A stretch of 64,000 nt of DNA from Pseudomonas lundensis. Lineage in GTDB: Bacteria > Pseudomonadota > Gammaproteobacteria > Pseudomonadales > Pseudomonadaceae. The notes below the pieces were generated by a model that saw only the letters and a list, made by a program, of their open reading frames with translations, made no database searches and had not been told where the DNA came from. This document shows positions 31,047 to 38,623 of this stretch, one piece after another. The translations under genes and the position numbers were made by a program. Numbering within the stretch: the first letter of the stretch is position 1; each line of letters begins with the position of its first letter. The stretch lies in assembly GCF_001042985.1 (NCBI RefSeq), contig NZ_JYKY01000007.1, forward strand, positions 1 through 64,000. The letters are read 5' to 3'.

Positions 31047-32402
31047 TTACAGCGCTGTGTGTTTGATCGTCTCGCTGATGGTCAGGTCCCGCATCAGCAA
31101 TGCATAGCCCAGGTCCACTTGATCGGGAATCGGCAGGTACACCGTGTGGCCATCACCGGGCGCAACCTCGATTGGCAAGTTGGCACTGCTGTGTAATTGA
31201 TAAAGGTCAAAGTGGTAGTTGCCGCGCGGGGTCATCAGTTCCAGATGATCGCCCACGGCAAACCGGTTTTTAACCTTGACCTCGGCCATGCCGTTGCGCC
31301 GTTCCCCTGTCAGCTCGCCCACGAACTGCTGACGCTGGGACAGTGAACTGCCATGCAGGTAGTTCTGGTACTCGTCATGCACATGGCGACGCAGGAAGCC
31401 TTCGGTGTACCCGCGTTGCGCCAGAGACTCCAGGTCAGTCATCAGGCTGCGGTCAAAATCACGGCCTGCCACGGCGTCATCAATGGCTTTGCGGTATACC
31501 TGCGTGGCCCGGGCGCAGTAAAAGTGCGACTTGGTGCGGCCTTCGATTTTCAGCGAATGCACGCCCATGTGCGTCAGTCGGGACACGTGCTGAACGGCGC
31601 GCAGGTCCTTGGAGTTCATGATGTATGTGCCATGCTCGTCTTCAAACGCCGCCATGGGCTCTTCAGGACGATTGGCTTCATGCAACATAAACACCTGGTC
31701 GGTCGGCTGGCCTATGCCCAGGGTCGGCTCCACAGACGGGTCAACCACGTTGACGATATTGCCCAATTCATTCTCGGTGGCGGGCGCAGCTTCATACTTC
31801 CAGCGGCAAGCGTTGGTGCAACTGCCCTGATTGGCATCTCGCTTGTTCATGTAGCCGGACAACAGGCAGCGCCCCGAATAGGCCATGCACAGCGCGCCAT
31901 GCACGAAAATCTCCAACTCCATGTCAGGCACTTGCTGACGAATCTCTTCGATTTCTTCCAGTGACAATTCGCGGGACAGGATGATTCGGCTCAGCCCCTG
32001 CTGGCGCCAGAATTCGACGCTCGCCCAGTTCACCGTATTGGCCTGCACCGACAGGTGGATCGGCATGTGTGGAAAGTGCGTGCGCACCAGCATGATCAGG
32101 CCCGGATCAGACATGATCAACGCATCCGGGGCCATCGCGATCACCGGTTCCAGGTCCTTGAGAAAGGTGCGCAGCTTGGCATTGTGCGGCGCGATATTGA
32201 CCACGACGTAAAAGCGTTTGCCCTGGGCTTGCGCTTCTTTAATGCCGATGGCCAGGTTGTCGTGGTCGAATTCGTTATTGCGCACCCGCAAGCTGTAGCG
32301 CGGTTGGCCTGCGTACACGGCATCGGCGCCATAAGCGAAGGCGTAACGCATGTTCTTCAGGGTGCCGGCAGGGGCGAGGAGTTCGGGCGGTGCAAGGGAC
32401 AT
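31047..32402 (-). CDS. trhP: Peptidase-U32-family tRNA hydroxylation protein (YegQ/TrhP type)
   Basis: 451 residues. PPELLAPAGTLKNMRYAFAYGADAVYAG opens the family domain. The U32 signature region ELEIFVHGALCMAYSGRCLLSGYM, followed by NQGSCTNACRWKYE, carries the conserved cysteines thought to hold an iron-sulfur cluster. The C-terminal part has VKNRFAVGDHLELMTPRGN. E. coli TrhP is needed for prephenate-dependent 5-hydroxyuridine formation at U34 of several tRNAs, and the old name 'collagenase' is misleading. It is divergent from the AI-2E-family transporter gene. Confidence 0.85.
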   Translation of the reverse strand: MSLAPPELLAPAGTLKNMRYAFAYGADAVYAGQPRYSLRVRNNEFDHDNLAIGIKEAQAQGKRFYVVVNIAPHNAKLRTFLKDLEPVIAMAPDALIMSDPGLIMLVRTHFPHMPIHLSVQANTVNWASVEFWRQQGLSRIILSRELSLEEIEEIRQQVPDMELEIFVHGALCMAYSGRCLLSGYMNKRDANQGSCTNACRWKYEAAPATENELGNIVNVVDPSVEPTLGIGQPTDQVFMLHEANRPEEPMAAFEDEHGTYIMNSKDLRAVQHVSRLTHMGVHSLKIEGRTKSHFYCARATQVYRKAIDDAVAGRDFDRSLMTDLESLAQRGYTEGFLRRHVHDEYQNYLHGSSLSQRQQFVGELTGERRNGMAEVKVKNRFAVGDHLELMTPRGNYHFDLYQLHSSANLPIEVAPGDGHTVYLPIPDQVDLGYALLMRDLTISETIKHTAL

Positions 32403-32562
32403 AGTCGAGCCATTCGCAAAGGGCGCGATGTTAATCGAGCTTAAACAGTGGAATGTTGATCTGGATCTATGCTTTATGCAGCAACGATGGCACTTGGCAG
32501 ACGCTTTGCGGACTAAGCAGGCGCTAACCGACGAATGTGCGCCTTACTGACATGGACGGCCT

Positions 32563-33645
32563 ATGAACGAAACAAGCCTGCAACGCAAAACCCTGCTGTT
32601 ATTGTTGGCCTTGGTCACAATTGCTTTCATCTGGATTCTGTTGCCGTTCTACGGCGCGATTTTCTGGGCCGTCGCACTGGGGATTCTGTTCGCCCCCTTG
32701 CAACGTAAATTACTGCTCAAGCTCAAGGGGCAACGCAACCTGGCGACCTTCGCCACCTTGGGCATATGTACCGTGATCGCCATTTTGCCGGTCATCGTCA
32801 CCACCGCCCTGCTGGTGCAGGAAGTGGCGATGCTCTACAACGACGTGCAAAGCGGCAAGATCAACGTCGCAAGCTACGTCATGCAGTTCAAAGACATCTT
32901 GCCGATGAATGTTCAGAATTGGCTGGACCGCTTTGGCCTGGGCAATATCGCCGGTTTGAGTGAAAAAGTGTCTAAGGGTGCGCTGGAAGGCAGCCAGTTC
33001 TTTGCCACGCAGGTCTTCAGTTTTGGCCAGAGTACCTTCGAGTTGGTGGTGAGCTTTTTCATCATGTTGTACCTGCTGTATTTCTTTATCCGTGATGGCC
33101 AGCAGATGGTGCGCAGCATTCGTAATGCGGTGCCGCTGGCTGAGCAACAGAAGCGTTTGCTGCAGCTCAAACTGCGTCGCGTGGTGCGGGCGTCGGTCAA
33201 GGGCAACCTGGCAGTCGCTATCACACAGGGTGCCTTGGGCGGGCTGATGTTTTGGTTCCTGGGCATCCACAGTTCGTTGTTCTGGGCGGTGTTGATGATG
33301 TTTCTGTCGCTGCTGCCCGCCGTCGGCGCCGGTATTGTCTGGGCCCCGGTGGCCATCTACTTTCTGGTGACGGGCCAGGTGTGGGAGGGCGTGGTTCTGG
33401 CGCTGTATGGGGTGTTGGTGATCGGCATGGTGGATAACGTACTGCGCCCGATTCTGGTGGGCAAAGACACCAAAATGCCGGACTTCCTGATCCTGATCTC
33501 CACCTTGGGCGGCATGGCCATTTTTGGTCTCAATGGCTTTGTGATCGGGCCGTTGATCGCAGCCCTTTTTCTCTCCAGCTGGGGACTGTTCAGCGGAACG
33601 CGTCGCAAAGTCCGACTGCCCGCTGACATTCAGCCACGCGACTAG
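32563..33645 (+). CDS. AI-2E family transporter (PerM/YdiK type)
   Basis: 360 residues with about seven to eight membrane helices. The paired helices LLLLLALVTIAFIWILLPFYGAIFWAVALGILFAPL at the start and the C-terminal IGMVDNVLRPILVGKDTKMPDFLILISTLGGMAIFGLNGFVIGPLIAALF motif (in parts) are typical of the AI-2E/PerM family. Most members are not autoinducer transporters, so the substrate is unknown. Its stop overlaps that of the convergent TonB-receptor gene by 4 bp. Confidence 0.88.
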   Translation: MNETSLQRKTLLLLLALVTIAFIWILLPFYGAIFWAVALGILFAPLQRKLLLKLKGQRNLATFATLGICTVIAILPVIVTTALLVQEVAMLYNDVQSGKINVASYVMQFKDILPMNVQNWLDRFGLGNIAGLSEKVSKGALEGSQFFATQVFSFGQSTFELVVSFFIMLYLLYFFIRDGQQMVRSIRNAVPLAEQQKRLLQLKLRRVVRASVKGNLAVAITQGALGGLMFWFLGIHSSLFWAVLMMFLSLLPAVGAGIVWAPVAIYFLVTGQVWEGVVLALYGVLVIGMVDNVLRPILVGKDTKMPDFLILISTLGGMAIFGLNGFVIGPLIAALFLSSWGLFSGTRRKVRLPADIQPRD

Positions 33646-35759
33646 CGGAAGTTGTAAGACACCCCGACGTAGGCGCCCATGCCTTCGCCGGGGGTTGAGC
33701 GCGCAGCGTCCTTGCCCATATCGTCATAACCGGGCGTGACCGTTGCGGCGTAGCGCTGGCGGGTCAGGTTGCGCAGGTCGAGCCAGGTTTGCCAGTCTTT
33801 CTTGGGTGAGGCATACCCGAATGTGGCGCCCCACAGCCTGTACGAAGAGGTGTAATACGAGTTGGCGTAATCCACGGCCATGGGTGAAGCCACCTGCGTG
33901 TTGACACCCGCGTAGAACCCGCGCGGATGGTTGTAGCGAAGCTCGGCCTGATAGTAATGGCGGGGAATGCCGGGCAGCGCGTTACTGCCAAAACGATCGT
34001 CGTTGCGGTAGTGGAAGTCACTGAATGTGTAGGCCTGTCGCAAAGAGACGTTGCCAATCCCGTCTTTCTCCCACAACAGACTGTTGAGCCCGGCTTCAAT
34101 CCCTTGATGAACAGTGGGGCTGGCGTTGGATTCACCCACAATCGGTGCTTGAGTGGCGGTTGCAGCCTGAGTTTCGACGCTGAGTAACTCGTGGCGAATG
34201 GCCGAGTAGTACCAGGCGAGATCCCATTGGCCGAGCCATGAGTCGCCGCGAGTCCCCAACTCAAGAGTCGTGGCTGTTTGATTGCGTAAGGCAACAGGTG
34301 TGCTTTGACGGCCGGTGGCAGGGCCATTCCCGACGGGGAAAGTGATGGGCGAGCCCCAGATCATTGACCATGGGTGAGGCGGCTCGACGGAGCGACTCAC
34401 ATTGCCATACACCTGTAACTGGGGACTGAATTCATAACGCAGGCCGATACGTGGCGCGTAGTCCCAATCATGTTGGCTGACCTTGCCGCCGCTCTCGGGG
34501 TAGCTCATCTCGCTTTCACGACGGGTATAGATCAGCGCCATGCCTGTGGTGAGCCATACATCGGGTATCAGTTCCAGATCGTTGCTGGCGTGCAGCACGG
34601 TGTCCGAGCCTTGGTAGCTGAAGTCACGCATCTTTGTACCCGGAGGGTACGCTGCGGTGTTGCCCGCCGGTATCCGCACATACTCCGAAGCCCCGCTATT
34701 GGGCAGGTGCTTGGTACTGCGCAAGCCCACGGTGGTGTTGCTTTGCTGTCCGAACAGCGTGTCACGACGCTTGTAGTTCAAGGTGCCGCTCACATCGGTG
34801 TAGGCGACTTTCAGCCGGTTAGGGCCTTCACGCAGGTCCATCGGGTAGTCGTGATACACCATCGCAGCTTCAAGTTGCGAATTGTCGTCCAGGTACATCG
34901 TCGTCTTGTTGGCGAACCACGTACTGCCGGGTTGTGGACGGCTGTAATCTCCGGCGACATAGACCGGGTTGGCCGAGCGGGGATGATGCTTGATCTGATC
35001 TTTAGTGACCCGGCCTGCCAGTTGGTTATCAGTCTCGCGATAACGCAAATAAAAGCGCGTCTCCAATTGCGGGCTGAAACGATAACCGATGTTCGCCGCC
35101 ATACCTTTGCTGCTGCCACGGGTATGGTCTTGATAACCGTTGGTATCGGAGTCATTCAGGGAAATGTAGTAATCAAGATCGCCCAGTACTTGCCCCGAAC
35201 TGATCTGGCGCTTTTGATAGCCGTAACTGCCTGCCTCATACCGCACTTGCAGCGGGGCGGCGTCGTAGCCGGTATGGGTGACGTAGTTGATCGAGCCGCC
35301 CAGAGCCAGTGCCCCTGCGTCAAAACCATTGGCGCCGCGCAGGACTTCGGCGCGGCTGAGCCATAACGGTTCAAACAACTCATAAGGTGTGCCACCGGGA
35401 CCGGTCAGCGGCAACCCGTCGAACATCACGTACAAACCTGAACCGTGCGCGCCGGGTACCCGATTGAGGCCAGAGCCGCGCACCGAAACCTTGGCACCGT
35501 CATTGCCCGCTGACTGCGCATAGACGCCGGGCTGGTACGCGAGCACGTCGGTATTGCTGCCTGTTCGGCCGGTTTCAACCGTGTTCAGGTCAATCACATT
35601 GCTGGCGCCGGGCACTTCGTTCATCCGGGCTCGGGCCAAGTCCAACTCGCTGCTTTCTTCACTGCGAACCTGAACTTCCCCCAGCTCAAGTGGCCCTGCG
35701 AAGGAGGGCGATGCACAGGCAAGGGCCAAAGGCAGTAGCGGATAACAGAGAGAACGCAT
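33642..35759 (-). CDS. TonB-dependent outer-membrane receptor in the YcaO locus
   Basis: 705 residues. I used ATG 35759, which begins the signal peptide MRSLCYPLLPLALACASPSFA; the longer frame has no signal. A TonB-box-like LGEVQVRSE is followed by the plug domain (GRTGSNTDVLAYQPGVYAQS, KVSVRGSGL, LYVMFDGLPLTGPGG, EVLRGANGFDAGALALGGSINYV). A 22-strand-type beta-barrel follows, ending in GVSYNFR. Resembles siderophore receptors, but the ligand is unknown. It lies 85 bases after the methyltransferase gene and reads the same way, so it is probably the last gene of the YcaO operon and may take up the modified peptide, free or metal-bound. No Fur box was found just upstream. Confidence 0.88.
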   Translation of the reverse strand: MRSLCYPLLPLALACASPSFAGPLELGEVQVRSEESSELDLARARMNEVPGASNVIDLNTVETGRTGSNTDVLAYQPGVYAQSAGNDGAKVSVRGSGLNRVPGAHGSGLYVMFDGLPLTGPGGTPYELFEPLWLSRAEVLRGANGFDAGALALGGSINYVTHTGYDAAPLQVRYEAGSYGYQKRQISSGQVLGDLDYYISLNDSDTNGYQDHTRGSSKGMAANIGYRFSPQLETRFYLRYRETDNQLAGRVTKDQIKHHPRSANPVYVAGDYSRPQPGSTWFANKTTMYLDDNSQLEAAMVYHDYPMDLREGPNRLKVAYTDVSGTLNYKRRDTLFGQQSNTTVGLRSTKHLPNSGASEYVRIPAGNTAAYPPGTKMRDFSYQGSDTVLHASNDLELIPDVWLTTGMALIYTRRESEMSYPESGGKVSQHDWDYAPRIGLRYEFSPQLQVYGNVSRSVEPPHPWSMIWGSPITFPVGNGPATGRQSTPVALRNQTATTLELGTRGDSWLGQWDLAWYYSAIRHELLSVETQAATATQAPIVGESNASPTVHQGIEAGLNSLLWEKDGIGNVSLRQAYTFSDFHYRNDDRFGSNALPGIPRHYYQAELRYNHPRGFYAGVNTQVASPMAVDYANSYYTSSYRLWGATFGYASPKKDWQTWLDLRNLTRQRYAATVTPGYDDMGKDAARSTPGEGMGAYVGVSYNFR

Positions 35760-35844
35760 GAATGACAGGTCCAGGAGTGGTCGGGCGGCGCGCAAGCCTA
35801 TACAAGGCAAGAATCGCTCGCAACCAGCACTTGGGGCTGAGGGT

Positions 35845-36822
35845 TTAATCAGTTGGTGATTGCAGCACATAGCATTCAAACAACTCCAGTTGGCCCGGCC
35901 GCGCGGCCAGGGAGGACATGAGGTTCAAGCCCAATACGCCCGCCCAATACCCCATATTGGGTAGCACCGGGGTATGGCCGAACACGATTGCCATCGCCCC
36001 CGGCTTCAATTGCCCCAAAAGCAGCACCAGCAGGTGTTGGGCTTGATCGCGACTCATCACCTCGGCGTTGAGAAAGCGCAGAAACATAACATCGCATTCT
36101 GCCGCCGGCTCCAGCGTTGCTTGCGCCGCACGATGGTGAAATTCCAGATTGGGTAATCGATGACGGGCGCGAGCCTGGTCGATCATGCTTGATGAGCAAT
36201 CGGCCCCCGTGCAACGGGTATGGGGCAGGGCGCGGGCAATGGACGCCATGAACGCACCGGTGGAACACGCCGGGTCGAGGAGTTGAGCACCGGGCGTGAG
36301 TCGCGATTGCAGCAGGGCGATGCAATGCTCTCGAAAGTGCTGTTCATCCCTGTCCAGTGTATGGGCCAGTGCTTCGCTGAAGCGCCAGTGCTCCTCGCGC
36401 ATGACGTGTTCCTGTGCGCGGTTATCGAGGACAGGGTAGGGGAAGTAGAGCGCGCTGTCCGTCAGGTTGGATGCCAGGAGAAAGCGCTGAGTTTTTTCTT
36501 GCTCGCACGCCGTAATGAACTGCACGGTGATGCCATCGTTCTCATAAACAACACGGGTAAAACGTCCCAGCAACATGGACGGCTGGATCAGGCTAGACAG
36601 GTGCTGTCTGCCTTCGAAGGCGGTTGTAAGTGTTTTACGGCCCACCCAAAGGGTGTCCTTGATAGTGAGCATGAACAGGTTGTTAAGCCCGGGACCCACG
36701 GGTTCTGTCCACGACGTGTGTTGGTGGGGCTTAATGCAGCAGATCTCACGGATCTGCTGCTGGACGTGCTGCTCTTGGTGGACGCTCAGGCCATGATTCA
36801 TAAGGTCACCCGTAACACTCAT
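35845..36822 (-). CDS. SAM-dependent methyltransferase in the YcaO locus
   Basis: 325 residues from ATG 36822, which overlaps the ycaO stop by 17 bp; a second ATG at 36801 with GGGTGA upstream is equally possible. The C-terminal half is a class I Rossmann methyltransferase: motif I LLDPACSTGAFMASIARALP (181-200), an acidic residue after strand 2 (CTGADCSSSMIDQA), and a post-motif QLKPGAMAIVFGH. The first 150 residues (TIKDTLWVGRKTLTTAF, GRFTRVVYENDGITVQFI) form a separate region I do not recognise, possibly for binding peptide substrate. Translational coupling to ycaO suggests it methylates the same peptide. Confidence 0.75.
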   Translation of the reverse strand: MSVTGDLMNHGLSVHQEQHVQQQIREICCIKPHQHTSWTEPVGPGLNNLFMLTIKDTLWVGRKTLTTAFEGRQHLSSLIQPSMLLGRFTRVVYENDGITVQFITACEQEKTQRFLLASNLTDSALYFPYPVLDNRAQEHVMREEHWRFSEALAHTLDRDEQHFREHCIALLQSRLTPGAQLLDPACSTGAFMASIARALPHTRCTGADCSSSMIDQARARHRLPNLEFHHRAAQATLEPAAECDVMFLRFLNAEVMSRDQAQHLLVLLLGQLKPGAMAIVFGHTPVLPNMGYWAGVLGLNLMSSLAARPGQLELFECYVLQSPTD

Positions 36823-38038
36823 TGAGTGCCTGTCCGCGGGCTTGCGGGATGACAACGTTACCGGTGCTTACGATATAAAAACGTTCAAGCCCCGGAATCA
36901 CCACATTGGCCAACGTGGTACCGCTGTCGGTTTGATAGAGGATGCTGATCCCCAGTTCGCGGTTGTGGCTGCGCACGTTATGGGCAATGACGCGAATCTG
37001 TTCGTCCAGCGTGCGGTGTTCGCAGTCCGCCGGTAGCGTCACACATTGCTGACGGGACTTGCTCATCAGGCCGTCTATATCCAGATGTAAACAACGCTGG
37101 AGCCGGGGGAACGGTGCCAAGTGACGCCATTGCCGTTCCAGGTGTCGGGCAGTGTCGGCACGGGTTGCGCTCAAACGCAATTGCACCAGTTCGGTCAGGG
37201 CGCGTTCGGCAGCATGGGGGGCGCTTAATGAAGTACCACAACCGAAAAGGCCAATAGGCCGGTTATCGCCAAGGCTGAAGGCGAGGTAGGTGTTAACGCA
37301 AAACTCACTGCTGATGTCGAGTAGAACCACGTCTGCATCCAACTCTGATTCAACGTCCTGCCAGAGTGTGGCCAGTGGATGGGGAGGTTGCGGACGCTGC
37401 ACCCGGCGTAGAGGCCGGTCTTGTTGATAATAAAAATGTCTGAGCAGGAAAAGTGAAAGTGCATCGCGCTCCAGGCATTCATTAATGGCGTGCAGTGCTG
37501 CTTCGTTGTAGGTGGCGCCAATGGCGATGCCGCTGTTGCTGAAGTAACGCCGAATACCGGCGTAGTCGAAGGTGTCCCCGGCCAACGGCCTGGCGCTGTA
37601 CGCGGGCAAGCTGAAGGCGACCGGGTAGTAGAAGGTCGAAGTGTCGAGGGGGCTGTGGTATTGGCGGCTGGCGATGTGCGCTTCAGTGTGTTGAATGACG
37701 CAATCCAGAAGACTGTCGTCGTGAAAGAACCCGTCGCGCGCGTAACGGTTCGCAGGGCGCATCTCAATCCCCGCGTGCATTTCATGGTGTTCGCTCAGGT
37801 AGTGTTCCAGCGCCTCGAAATAGGCCCCTACCAAGGCGCTGTCAGCATAGCCTTTTCCGGAACCGGCTCCCTTGGGCGCCGTGTGTGCGTCAGTCAGCGT
37901 GACGCGGGTATTCACGACGCGTTTCCCGAGCGTGTGAGCCGAGCCGACAAGCCCGAGGCAGGCCAGTTCTTGAAGCACTCGGGCATAGGCCTCGGCTAAT
38001 GAAAGCTCACGTTCGTGCGCAATAATCGAGTGAGTCAT
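36806..38038 (-). CDS. Stand-alone YcaO-domain enzyme (ATP-dependent peptide backbone modification)
   Basis: 410 residues. YcaO enzymes use ATP to activate backbone amides, making azolines, thioamides or amidines in RiPPs. Seen: the first nucleotide/Mg motif GSGKGYADSALVGAYFEALE (59-78), the second AIGATYNEAALHAINECLER (172-191) with the E-x-x-x-x-x-x-E-x-x-E metal ligands, and ADVVLLDIS. The C-terminus lacks the PxPxP ending of azoline-forming YcaOs. No E1-like/ThiF or TfuA partner gene is nearby, so it is a stand-alone type. It follows the short acidic ORF by 52 bases that contain a strong hairpin, and overlaps the methyltransferase gene. The domain call is firm; the reaction is not determined. 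Confidence 0.88.
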   Translation of the reverse strand: MTHSIIAHERELSLAEAYARVLQELACLGLVGSAHTLGKRVVNTRVTLTDAHTAPKGAGSGKGYADSALVGAYFEALEHYLSEHHEMHAGIEMRPANRYARDGFFHDDSLLDCVIQHTEAHIASRQYHSPLDTSTFYYPVAFSLPAYSARPLAGDTFDYAGIRRYFSNSGIAIGATYNEAALHAINECLERDALSLFLLRHFYYQQDRPLRRVQRPQPPHPLATLWQDVESELDADVVLLDISSEFCVNTYLAFSLGDNRPIGLFGCGTSLSAPHAAERALTELVQLRLSATRADTARHLERQWRHLAPFPRLQRCLHLDIDGLMSKSRQQCVTLPADCEHRTLDEQIRVIAHNVRSHNRELGISILYQTDSGTTLANVVIPGLERFYIVSTGNVVIPQARGQALNECYG

Positions 38039-38053
38039 AAGACATTCCGATTT

Positions 38054-38084
38054 AAGGAGGGGACGTCACAAACGTCCCCTCTTT
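38054..38084 (-). promoter_or_regulatory. Strong hairpin between candidate precursor and ycaO
   Basis: GAGGGGACGT (38057-38066) and ACGTCCCCTC (38072-38081) form a perfect 10-bp stem with a CACAA loop, extendable at the base to 13 bp. No T-run follows on the minus strand. It would fit an attenuator or a 3'-end stabiliser that makes more precursor message than enzyme message. Confidence 0.7.
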
Positions 38085-38090
38085 GAAGTA

Positions 38091-38222
38091 TCAGTCTGCG
38101 GTGAGTTCTTCTTTCTCAGCGTCGGTCAGTTCAAGTTGTTCCAGATGTTGCTGCTCGGTCTGTGAATCAAGCGTTTCTGTATCTGGCAGCGCTTGGGTGT
38201 TCATTGCCATGTAGTAGCCCAT
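38091..38222 (-). CDS. Candidate RiPP precursor peptide (43 residues)
   Basis: ATG 38222 to TGA 38091-38093. The ribosome site AAAAGG lies eight bases upstream. The peptide starts MGYYMAMNTQALPDTETLD and continues to an acidic, Leu/Glu-rich tail, HLEQLELTDAEKEELTAD. It has no Cys and no hydrophobic signal. It is the first gene before ycaO on the same strand, with its own promoter-like sequence, which is where precursors sit. A normal leader-core order would put the core in the acidic tail, which looks unsuitable. An N-terminal core (G-Y-Y-M-A-M...) with a C-terminal follower fits better, as in bottromycin. In-frame ATGs at 38210 and 38204 are alternative starts. Coding is inferred from context and the ribosome site. 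Confidence 0.68.
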   Translation of the reverse strand: MGYYMAMNTQALPDTETLDSQTEQQHLEQLELTDAEKEELTAD

Positions 38223-38261
38223 ATCGAAAACCTTTTCTTATTGGATGGTTGGTTTGAATTG

Positions 38262-38278
38262 GCTTTGACTGTCAAAGC
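38262..38278. promoter_or_regulatory. Perfect 17-bp palindrome, candidate operator
   Basis: GCTTTGAC-T-GTCAAAGC is perfectly symmetric. On the minus strand it begins about nine bases after the -10 box, about where transcription should start, 40 bases before the precursor ATG. The core TGACTGTCA recurs at 39575-39583 upstream of the hydrolase gene of the same locus. Confidence 0.6.
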
Positions 38279-38286
38279 ACACGTTG

Positions 38287-38316
38287 AATTTAGTGGTGCC
38301 TGTTATTTCATGTCAA
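38287..38316 (-). promoter_or_regulatory. Candidate sigma70 promoter of the precursor-ycaO operon
   Basis: On the minus strand TTGACA (38316-38311) is a perfect -35 box, and TAAATT (38292-38287) a 4/6 -10 box with an 18-base spacer. The remaining AT-rich gap to 38623 holds a small hairpin (TGTGCTG / CAGCACA, near 38400-38420) and no further open frame with a ribosome site. Confidence 0.55.
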
Positions 38317-38623
38317 TGAACGTTATTTTCAAAATTTTAGTTGAGGGCAATGTTTGGGTATATGTTTATAGTTGCTCGGCGCTGTTCAATATATCGTCGC
38401 TGTGCTGTTACGCAGCACACAGTTTAGCGTGCTGCTTCAGGCCGATAGGAAAAAGGCAATTGAGTTGGAGTGCAAGGTGGCGCGTGTAAGATGTTTAGAG
38501 TTGAACTTCAAATAGGGTACTTGCGCCGCGTAGAAAATCTTCTGGCGTGTGTAGTGGTTTTTATTGATTTAAGAAAAAGAGGATGAATTCAACTTCATTA
38601 GTCAGTATTTTCTTACACGAGCC

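Noticed and set aside
35760-35844. Possible Fur box before the TonB-receptor gene
   Set aside because: The 85-base gap contains no GATAAT/ATTATC-like arms, so iron control at this spot is not supported.
38193-38489. 98-codon plus-strand frame across the RiPP promoter region
   Set aside because: Runs opposite the precursor start and promoter, has no ribosome site, and its translation is random in character.
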